64,000 nucleotides of DNA, from positions 1,178,001 through 1,242,000 of the forward strand of contig NZ_CP016444.1 of the NCBI RefSeq assembly GCF_001742165.1, read 5' to 3'. Under the pieces are notes generated by a model, which was given only the letters and a program-made list of their open reading frames with translations, searched no databases and was not told the origin of the DNA. The position numbers and the translations under genes were made by a program. Of this stretch, positions 55,886-62,703 are shown piece by piece (within the stretch, counting starts at the first letter, position 1; each line of letters starts with the position of its first letter). Origin of the DNA: Burkholderia stabilis. GTDB taxonomy: Bacteria > Pseudomonadota > Gammaproteobacteria > Burkholderiales > Burkholderiaceae.

Positions 55886-56533
55886 ATGACTCACCATGCG
55901 CAGGCAACCAGGGGTATGGCCAAACGATCCAAGTCGAATTCCGTCGGCACGTGCGAGACGCGTGAATCGCTGATCCGTTTTGCCGCCCGCACGTTCGGCA
56001 CGCAAGGCTATTCGGCCACGACGATGCGCAACATCGCCGATCAGGCCGGCATCGAGGCCGCGAGCATCTACTACCACTTTTCGTCGAAGGAAGAGCTGGT
56101 CGAGGCGGTGATGGAGCAAGGCGCCCAACACATCGTCCATCACCTGAACGAGCAGCTGGACGCGCTCGGCCCCGGCGCCACGGCCGAACAACGGTTCCGG
56201 GCGGCGGTACTCGGGCAGATGCGCGGCCTCGTCATGCACGGCGATTTCGCGGTCGCGCACGGCAGGCTGCTCGGCCAGTTGCCCGACACGATTCGCGAAC
56301 GGCAGGTCGTGCGGCGCGAACATCACCAGACGCTCTGGAACGGGCTGCTGGAAGCCCTGCGTGTGGAAGGCAGGCTCCGCGAGGACGTGGACATCCACCT
56401 CGCGCGCATCCATATCCTGGGCAGCATCAATTCGATCCAGTCGTGGTTCAACCCGCAAAAAGGCTCGCTGGAGCGGATCGCCGGTCAACTTTGCACCATG
56501 TTCTTCTCCGGCGTGGGGCCGTCGTCGCGTTGA
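55886..56533 (+). CDS. TetR-family transcriptional regulator
   Basis: Regulator of 215 residues. The N-terminal helix-turn-helix is typical (FGTQGYSATTMRNIADQAGIEAASIYYHF, residues about 38-66, followed by SSKEEL). The C-terminal ligand domain resembles FadR/BpiR-like repressors of acyl-CoA genes. ATG 55886 or ATG 55916 could be used. It precedes the CoA-thioester operon in the same direction; matching palindromes lie before both, so repression relieved by an acyl-CoA intermediate is a reasonable model. Confidence 0.9.
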   Translation: MTHHAQATRGMAKRSKSNSVGTCETRESLIRFAARTFGTQGYSATTMRNIADQAGIEAASIYYHFSSKEELVEAVMEQGAQHIVHHLNEQLDALGPGATAEQRFRAAVLGQMRGLVMHGDFAVAHGRLLGQLPDTIRERQVVRREHHQTLWNGLLEALRVEGRLREDVDIHLARIHILGSINSIQSWFNPQKGSLERIAGQLCTMFFSGVGPSSR

Positions 56534-56668
56534 TTCCCGCGCCCTTCCCCGCCACGCGCAACCGCCGTGCGTCGCCTTCGAACCCGAAGCCGGCGTGCGA
56601 GCCGATGCGTCGCGGCAACCACGTCTCGGTATAAACCCCAATGACGGTCTCGGCGTTTGCGCATCAAA

Positions 56669-56697
56669 CTAACTACCAGTTGTTAGGTAATGCCTAA
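56669..56697. promoter_or_regulatory. TetR operator candidate at the lyase operon
   Basis: CTAAC-N8-GTTAG (56669-56686) overlaps a second palindrome TTAGG-taatg-CCTAA (56683-56697). The left part CTAACTAC is identical to the site at tetR. It lies about 45-70 bases before the lyase ATG, where it could cover the promoter. Confidence 0.6.
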
Positions 56698-56739
56698 CGC
56701 ACGTATCAGGTGCCCCCCCATCAACAGGCCGAGACAGTC

Positions 56740-57627
56740 ATGACCACGCAGATGAAACCGATCCGTTCCTTCCTTTTCGTTCCGGGCAACAAGCCGACCT
56801 GGATCGAGAAATCCATTCAGTCCGGCGCCGATGCGCTGATCCTCGACCTCGAGGACAGCGTGCCGCCGGCCCAGAAAGTCGAAGCGCGCGAGATCGTCCG
56901 CTCGAAGCTGGCGTGGCTGGCCGAACAGAAGCAGCGCGTCTGGGTGCGCATCAACCGCAGCGCGCACCTGTACGACTTCGACGACATCCTGGCGATCGTG
57001 AACCCGGTGGTCGAGGGCATCGTGATTTCCAAGCCCTGCGGGCCGGAAGACATCCACACCGTGTCGTCGATGCTGGCCGAAGCCGAGTACCGCGCCGGCG
57101 TCGAAGTCGGTCACACCAAGGTGATTCCGCTGCTGGAAACCGCCCGCTCGCTGCAACTCGCGTATGAAATCGCGCAGCACGACCGGGTGCCCGCGATCGT
57201 GGGCGCGACGGCCAAGAACGCCGACGTGGCACGCGCACTGAAGACCGTCTGGTCGCTCGAAGGCCGCGAAACCCAGTTCCTGAAGTCGCGCATCGTGATG
57301 GCCGCGCGCGCCGCCGGCAAGCTGCCGATCGGCGGCGTGTGGCAGCAGGTGCATGACCTCGACGGGCTCAAGGTCTCGTCGGCGAACGACCGCCAGCTCG
57401 GCATGAGCGGCGAGCTGGTGCTGCATCCGTCGAACGTCGAGATCGTCAACCGCACCTACAGCCCGACCGAAGAAGAAGTCGCGTTCTACCAGGGCATGAT
57501 CGACGCGCTCGACAAGGCCCAGGCGGAAGGCCGCGCGTCGTGCATCTATGACGGCGAGCACATCGACATCGCCCACGCGAAAACGGCACGCGAAATCATC
57601 GCGCTCGCGCAGTCGTTCAACCGCTGA
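56740..57627 (+). CDS. CitE-like hydroxyacyl-CoA lyase (HpcH/HpaI family)
   Basis: TIM-barrel lyase of 295 residues. RSFLFVPGNKP opens the barrel; ALILDLEDSV (near residue 40) carries the Mg-binding acid residues, PLLETARS the catalytic Glu strand, and GATAKNADVAR a CoA-binding loop. Family members cleave malyl-CoA, citramalyl-CoA or beta-methylmalyl-CoA to acetyl- or propionyl-CoA and an oxo acid. ATG 56740 was chosen over 56710 for its GAGAC site. With a MaoC-type hydratase and CoA-transferases it suggests an itaconate/mesaconate-like route. Confidence 0.9.
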   Translation: MTTQMKPIRSFLFVPGNKPTWIEKSIQSGADALILDLEDSVPPAQKVEAREIVRSKLAWLAEQKQRVWVRINRSAHLYDFDDILAIVNPVVEGIVISKPCGPEDIHTVSSMLAEAEYRAGVEVGHTKVIPLLETARSLQLAYEIAQHDRVPAIVGATAKNADVARALKTVWSLEGRETQFLKSRIVMAARAAGKLPIGGVWQQVHDLDGLKVSSANDRQLGMSGELVLHPSNVEIVNRTYSPTEEEVAFYQGMIDALDKAQAEGRASCIYDGEHIDIAHAKTAREIIALAQSFNR

Positions 57628-57658
57628 TTCCCCACCCGAATACGTCAGGAGACACAAA

Positions 57659-58120
57659 ATGGCAGGCCTTTACTTCGAAGAATTCAAGCCCGGCATGGTG
57701 ATCGAGCATGCGATCCGCCGCACGGTGACCGAGACCGACAACGTGCTGTTCTCGGCGATGACCTACAACTGCGCGCCGCTGCACATCGACGCCGAATACA
57801 GCAAGAACACGATGTACGGCCAGCGCCTCGTGAACAGCATGTTCCTGCTCGCGCTGGTGGCCGGCATCACCGTGTACGAAACGACGCTCGGCACGACGCT
57901 CGGCAATCTGGGCTTCGGCGAGATCGCGTTCCCGAAGCCGACCTTCCACGGCGACACGATCCGCGTCGAGACCGAGATCGTCGAGGCGCGCCTGTCGAAG
58001 AGCCGCACCGATTCGGGCATCGTCACCTTCAAGCACGTGGCCCGGAACCAGCGCGACGAGATCGTGTGCACCGCCGTGCGCACGGGCCTGATGATGCTGC
58101 GCCCCGCCAGCCAGGCTTGA
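57659..58120 (+). CDS. MaoC-like enoyl-CoA hydratase, mesaconyl-CoA hydratase-like
   Basis: Single hot-dog hydratase of 153 residues. The motif reads Y-N-C-A-P-L-H-I-D, with Asn in place of the Asp usual five residues before the catalytic His in R-specific hydratases; an Asn there is, to my recollection, normal in the beta-methylmalyl-CoA (mesaconyl-CoA) dehydratase branch, and the following GQRLVNSMFLLALVAG fits it. It would interconvert a branched enoyl-CoA dicarboxylate and the hydroxyacyl-CoA cleaved by the lyase. AGGAG precedes the ATG; it starts 31 bases after the lyase gene. Confidence 0.85.
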   Translation: MAGLYFEEFKPGMVIEHAIRRTVTETDNVLFSAMTYNCAPLHIDAEYSKNTMYGQRLVNSMFLLALVAGITVYETTLGTTLGNLGFGEIAFPKPTFHGDTIRVETEIVEARLSKSRTDSGIVTFKHVARNQRDEIVCTAVRTGLMMLRPASQA

Positions 58121-58145
58121 CCTCGTTCCCGCAGGAGAATTTGAC

Positions 58146-59312
58146 ATGGACTACCAACTGAGCCCCGACCAGGTCGCGATCGTCGATGCGGCGCAGAAAA
58201 TCTGCGCGGACTTTCCGCTCGAGTACTGGCGCAACAAGGACAAGAATCACGAATTCCCGCACGAGTTCTTCAAGGCCGTCGCGAGCGGCGGCTGGCTCGG
58301 TATCTGCATGCCGGAAGACGTGGGCGGCGCGAACCTCGGCGTGACGGAAGCGGCACTGTTCATGCGTACGGTGGCCGAATGCGGCGGGCAAGCGGCTGCA
58401 TCGACCATCCACATGAACATCTTCGGCCTGCAGCCGGTCGTGCATTTCGGCACGGACGCGCAGAAGAAGGCATGGCTGCCGCCGTTCGCACGCGGCGAGC
58501 ACAAGGCCTGTTTCGCGGTGACCGAGCCGGACACGGGCCTCGACACCACGAAGCTCAAGGTGGTCGCGAAGAAGCAGCCCGACGGCAATTACCTGATCTC
58601 GGGCAAGAAGGTCTTCATCTCGACCGCGCAGGTGGCCGATCACATGCTGATCCTCGCGCGCACCACGCCGATCGAGCAGGTGAAGAAGCACAGCGAAGGG
58701 CTGAGCCTGTTCTACACGAAGCTCGACCGCAAGTACGTCGACATCCGCGAGATCGACAAGCTCGGCCGCGCGGCGGTCGATACCAACGAGCTGTTCATCG
58801 ACGATCTGCCGGTGTCGAAGGACGAACTGATCGGCGAGGAAGGCAAGGGCCTGAGCTACATCTTCCACGGGATGAACGCCGAGCGCGTGCTGGTGGCCGT
58901 CGAGCAGGTCGGCATCGGCCGCGCGGTGCTCAACCTCGCGACGCAATATGCGAAGGAGCGCGTCGTGTTCGGCCGCCCGATCGGCCAGAACCAGGGCGTG
59001 CAGCATCCGCTCGCGCGCAACTGGGCGGAGCTGGAAGCCGCGAACCACATGATCTTCGCGGCGGCAGACCTGTACGACCGGGGGCAACCGTGCGGCTCGG
59101 AGGCGAACGCGGCGAAGCTGCTGGCGTCCGAAGCGTGCATGAACGCGTGCCAGACGTCGATCCTCACGCACGGCGGCTTCGGTTATGCGAAGGAGTATCA
59201 CGTCGAGCGGTTCATGCGCGAGGCGTGGATCGGCTACATTGCCCCTGTCACCCCGCAACTCATTCTGTCGAACATCGCCGAGCGCAAGCTCGGGTTGCCG
59301 AAGTCTTACTGA
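58146..59312 (+). CDS. Acyl-CoA dehydrogenase
   Basis: FAD-dependent dehydrogenase of 388 residues. Blocks FAVTEPDTGLDTTKL (near residue 125), SGKKVFISTAQVADH and the flavin-binding ERVVFGRPIGQNQGVQHPLA are standard. The C-terminal Glu of short/medium-chain enzymes (in EGT-type motifs) is absent: the segment reads IAPVTPQLILSNIAERKLGLPKSY, a variant branch in which the base must lie elsewhere. The gap to the MaoC-like gene is 25 bases. It would introduce the double bond hydrated by the MaoC-like protein, for example in a methylsuccinyl-CoA-type substrate, though it lacks the N-terminal extension of known methylsuccinyl-CoA dehydrogenases. Confidence 0.9.
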   Translation: MDYQLSPDQVAIVDAAQKICADFPLEYWRNKDKNHEFPHEFFKAVASGGWLGICMPEDVGGANLGVTEAALFMRTVAECGGQAAASTIHMNIFGLQPVVHFGTDAQKKAWLPPFARGEHKACFAVTEPDTGLDTTKLKVVAKKQPDGNYLISGKKVFISTAQVADHMLILARTTPIEQVKKHSEGLSLFYTKLDRKYVDIREIDKLGRAAVDTNELFIDDLPVSKDELIGEEGKGLSYIFHGMNAERVLVAVEQVGIGRAVLNLATQYAKERVVFGRPIGQNQGVQHPLARNWAELEAANHMIFAAADLYDRGQPCGSEANAAKLLASEACMNACQTSILTHGGFGYAKEYHVERFMREAWIGYIAPVTPQLILSNIAERKLGLPKSY

Positions 59313-59324
59313 ATCCGGTAATCC

Positions 59325-59356
59325 GCCGACGTTTTCCCGGTTCGGGAAACGTCGGC
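59325..59356 (+). terminator. Hairpin inside the CoA-thioester operon
   Basis: GCCGACGTTTTCCCG (59325-59339) pairs with CGGGAAACGTCGGC (59343-59356) around gtt, with one unpaired T. It starts 13 bases after the dehydrogenase stop. No T-run follows, so partial termination or mRNA protection is as likely as full termination. Confidence 0.5.
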
Positions 59357-59443
59357 ACCGAACAGGCATAAAGAACTGTCTGCGCGCCACGCGCGGCGCA
59401 TCCGGGACGCGCACCGGCCGCAGACCAGTTTCAGGAGACAAGC

Positions 59444-60682
59444 ATGTCAGCTGCAAGACCGTTGGAAGGTATCCGAGTGCTCGATCTGACCGTGGCCCTG
59501 GCCGGCCCGTACGGATCGCTGCTGCTGGGTGGCATGGGCGCCGAAGTCATCCGCGTCGAATCGCCGGGCGGCGGCGACATCGCACGCAACAATCCCCCGT
59601 ATGTCGGCAAGGACGGCGTCCACTTCGGCGTCAAGGGCGACGACGAGGTGTCGCTGACCATCCTCAACCGCGCGCGCAACAAGAAAAGCATCACGCTCGA
59701 CCTGAAATCGGAACAGGGCAAGGCGCTGTTCATGGAGCTGGTCAAGGAATCCGACGTCGTCATCGAGAACGCCAGCGAGGGCGTGACGGCGCGCCTGGGC
59801 GTGGACTACGAGAGCGTGCGCGAGGTCAACCCGCGCATTGTCTATGCGTCGATCAAGGCGTTCGGCGAGCCGAGCCCGTACAAGAACCTGAAAGGCATGG
59901 ACATCATCGTCCAGGCGCTGTCGGGGATCATGGACGTGACCGGTTTCGCCGACGGCCCGCCGACCCGCTCGGGCCTGCCGATCGCCGATCTGATCACGCC
60001 GCTGTACGCCGTCAACGGCATCCTCGCCGCGCTGATTCACCGTGGCCGCACCGGCGTGGGCCAGTCCGTGCAGGTGTCGATGCTCGACTGCCTGTCGTCG
60101 CTGGTGGCCGAGGAGCATTTCGACGTGTTCCTCAAGCACGGCTACTCGAAGCGCTCGGGCAATTTCCAGGACCGGCTGGTGCCCTTCGGCGTGTACGGCA
60201 CGCTCGACGGCCACGTGGCGATGGTGGCGTTTCAGCCGGACTGGTTCCAGAACCTGATGGAAGCCGTGGGCCGGCCGGAGATCGTCACGGACCCGCGCTA
60301 CGCGACGCGCGGCCCGCGCATGAAGCATGCGGCCGAGATCAACGCGATCATCGAGGCATGGACGAGCCGCCACAGCACCGAGGAAGTGATCGCCGAACTG
60401 CAGGTCAGGCGCGGCGTGCCGGCCGCGCCGGTGCGCTCGCCGCTCGACGTGCTGAAGGACCCGGTGCTGCAGGCGCGCGGCGCCGTGGTGAAGCTGGAGC
60501 ACCCGGGGCTGGCCGACGTCGATGCGATGGGCATGGGCCTGCCGATCAAGCTGTCGCAGACACCCGTGCAGTTCGACCAGCCGGCGCAGGAACTCGGCGC
60601 TGCCAACGACGAGATCTACCGGGGGCTGCTCAAGCTGTCCGAGGATCGCCTGCAGCAACTGCGCGACCAGGGAGTGATCTGA
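59444..60682 (+). CDS. CaiB/BaiF class III CoA-transferase
   Basis: CoA-transferase of 412 residues. The N-terminal Rossmann part has PLEGIRVLDLTVALAGPYGS and NKKSITLDLKSEQGKALF; the catalytic Asp is probably Asp182 (GLPIADLITPLYA). AGGAG lies nine bases before the ATG. It would activate the entering acid by transfer of CoA from succinyl-CoA or another donor, supplying the dehydrogenase and hydratase upstream. The next gene follows after two bases, so the two CaiB-family proteins are made together. Confidence 0.92.
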   Translation: MSAARPLEGIRVLDLTVALAGPYGSLLLGGMGAEVIRVESPGGGDIARNNPPYVGKDGVHFGVKGDDEVSLTILNRARNKKSITLDLKSEQGKALFMELVKESDVVIENASEGVTARLGVDYESVREVNPRIVYASIKAFGEPSPYKNLKGMDIIVQALSGIMDVTGFADGPPTRSGLPIADLITPLYAVNGILAALIHRGRTGVGQSVQVSMLDCLSSLVAEEHFDVFLKHGYSKRSGNFQDRLVPFGVYGTLDGHVAMVAFQPDWFQNLMEAVGRPEIVTDPRYATRGPRMKHAAEINAIIEAWTSRHSTEEVIAELQVRRGVPAAPVRSPLDVLKDPVLQARGAVVKLEHPGLADVDAMGMGLPIKLSQTPVQFDQPAQELGAANDEIYRGLLKLSEDRLQQLRDQGVI

Positions 60683-60684
60683 CC

Positions 60685-61851
60685 ATGTCCGCCGCACCCT
60701 CCCGTCGCGGCCCGCTCGCGGGCATCCGGATCGTCGAGATCGCGGGCATCGGCCCCGGGCCGCTGGCCGCGATGTTCCTGGCCGATCTGGGCGCGACCGT
60801 CATCCGCGTGGACCGCAAGGAGCCTTCGGGGCTCGGCGCGCCGCGCCCCGTCGAATTCGACCTGGGCCTGCGCAATCGCAAGTCGGTGCGCGTCGACCTG
60901 AAAGATCCCGCCGCCGTCGAGATGGTGCTCGAGCTGATCGACCAGGCCGACGGCCTGATCGAGGGCTTTCGTCCCGGCGTGATGGAACGCCTCGGTCTCG
61001 GCCCCGAACCGTGCCTGGCGCGCAACCCGCGCCTCGTCTACGGCCGCGTGACCGGATGGGGGCAGGACGGCCCGCTGTCGCAGGTGGCCGGACACGACCT
61101 GAACTACATTTCGATCACCGGCGCGCTGCATGCGATGGGCCGCGCCGGGCAGGCGCCGACCCCGCCGCTCAACGTGCTGGGCGACTATGCGGGCGGCTCG
61201 CTGTACCTGGCGTTCGGGCTGCTCGCGGGCATCCTCGAAGCGCGCGGCTCCGGGCAGGGCCAGGTGGTGGACGCCGCGATGGTCGACGGCGTGGCGTCGA
61301 TCATGACCGTGACGATGGGCCTGCATGCGGCCGGCATGCTCGACAAGGCTCGCGGCACGAACCTGCTCGACACCGGCGCGCCGTTCTACGAGGTGTACGC
61401 GTGCGCCGACGGCAAGTACGTCAGCGTCGGCCCCATCGAGGGCAAGTTCTACCGGCTGCTGCTCGAGCAGCTCGGGCTGCAGGACCATCCGCGGTTGCAG
61501 GCGCAGATGGACCGCGCGCAGTGGCCCGAAGCCAAGCAGATACTCGCCGCGAAATTCAGGGAACGCACGCGCGACGAGTGGGCGCAACAGCTCGGCCATC
61601 TCGACGTGTGCGTGGCGCCCGTGCTCGACTTCGACGAAACGCCCGAGCATCCGCACGTGAAGGCGCGCGGCACGTTCATCGACCTGGACGGCGTGACGCA
61701 TCCGGCGCCCGGCCCGCGTTTTTCGCGCACGCCGGCCGCACCGCCCGAACCGCCCGCGGCGCCGACCACCGACAACGCGATCGCCGCGCTGCAGGACTGG
61801 CTGCCCGATGCGCGCATCGACGCGTGGCGCGCGCAGGGCACATTCATCTGA
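60685..61851 (+). CDS. Alpha-methylacyl-CoA racemase-like CaiB-family protein
   Basis: CaiB-family protein of 388 residues with the racemase signature GHDLNYISITGALHAMG and NVLGDYAGGSLYLAFG. His137, Asp167 and Glu252 match the spacing of the catalytic residues His126, Asp156 and Glu241 of the mycobacterial alpha-methylacyl-CoA racemase exactly, which favours racemase over transferase. The final 40 residues are Pro/Ala-rich and variable. Overlapping ribosome site GGAG lies in the end of the preceding gene. It would adjust the configuration of a 2-methyl branch, in keeping with a methyl-branched substrate for the operon. Confidence 0.9.
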   Translation: MSAAPSRRGPLAGIRIVEIAGIGPGPLAAMFLADLGATVIRVDRKEPSGLGAPRPVEFDLGLRNRKSVRVDLKDPAAVEMVLELIDQADGLIEGFRPGVMERLGLGPEPCLARNPRLVYGRVTGWGQDGPLSQVAGHDLNYISITGALHAMGRAGQAPTPPLNVLGDYAGGSLYLAFGLLAGILEARGSGQGQVVDAAMVDGVASIMTVTMGLHAAGMLDKARGTNLLDTGAPFYEVYACADGKYVSVGPIEGKFYRLLLEQLGLQDHPRLQAQMDRAQWPEAKQILAAKFRERTRDEWAQQLGHLDVCVAPVLDFDETPEHPHVKARGTFIDLDGVTHPAPGPRFSRTPAAPPEPPAAPTTDNAIAALQDWLPDARIDAWRAQGTFI

Positions 61852-61969
61852 CGCGGGCGAACATGGCCGCCGGCGCAATCGCCGGCGTATTCCCCGCGAT
61901 GGTTTTCCGCTCGCGCCCGTCGCGCCCCCGAAGCGCGCGGGCCGGGCAACTGGCAAGGACGCAACTGAC

Positions 61970-62656
61970 ATGACATCGCCCATCCCCGAACTCGCGGCGC
62001 TCGATCGCCTGACGAGCGGCCGCTCGACGTGCCGCGCCTATCGACACCAGGCGCTGGACACCGAACTGATCCGCAGCATCGTCGGCATGGCGGGCCGCTC
62101 GGCCTCGTGGTGCAACGTGCAGCCGTGGCAACTGGTCATCACCGAAACGCCCGAGAGCACCGAACGCTTTCGGCAGGCGCTGATCGAGCGGGTCAACACG
62201 CATCCGGAAAACGAATCGGACCTGCCCTTCCCGCCGCGCTACGAAGGCATTTACCGCGACCGGCGACGCGGCGCGGGCATTGCGCTGTATTCGGCGCTCG
62301 GGATCGGCCCGAAGGACAGCGAGCGCAGCGCCGAGCAGGCATTCCGCAACTTCCGCATGTTCGACGCGCCGCACGTGGCGATCGTCACGGTGCCGGTGGA
62401 GCTGGGCCCGTATGCGCTCATCGACGCGGGCGGCTTCGTGTCGTCGTTCCTGATCGCCGCCTATGCGCACGGCGTGGCCACCACGCCGCAGGGTGCACTG
62501 GCCCGCCATGCCCGTTTCGTGCGCGAGTACTTCGGCATTCCCGATACGCAGCAGATGATTTGCGGCATTTCGTTCGGTTACGCGGAAGACGCGCATCCGG
62601 TCAACCAGTTCCGCACCACGCGTGCCGGCGTGGACGACCTCGTGCGCTTCGTCTGA
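61970..62656 (+). CDS. Nitroreductase-family flavoprotein
   Basis: FMN-dependent nitroreductase fold of 228 residues: GRSTCRAYRHQALD at the N-terminus, SASWCNVQPWQLVI at the FMN phosphate and re-face contact, and FGYAEDAHPVNQFRTTR near the end. It forms a dimer in the cytoplasm. Natural roles range from enone or quinone reduction to dehydrogenation; within a CoA-thioester operon an unknown flavin-dependent reduction is likelier than a nitro compound. AAGGA lies upstream of the ATG. The 118-bp gap before it has no feature. Confidence 0.88.
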   Translation: MTSPIPELAALDRLTSGRSTCRAYRHQALDTELIRSIVGMAGRSASWCNVQPWQLVITETPESTERFRQALIERVNTHPENESDLPFPPRYEGIYRDRRRGAGIALYSALGIGPKDSERSAEQAFRNFRMFDAPHVAIVTVPVELGPYALIDAGGFVSSFLIAAYAHGVATTPQGALARHARFVREYFGIPDTQQMICGISFGYAEDAHPVNQFRTTRAGVDDLVRFV

Positions 62657-62703
62657 GGCGGCCGCCGTACGCGTATCGCAAGCACGGCCAAGGAGAATCG
62701 GGC

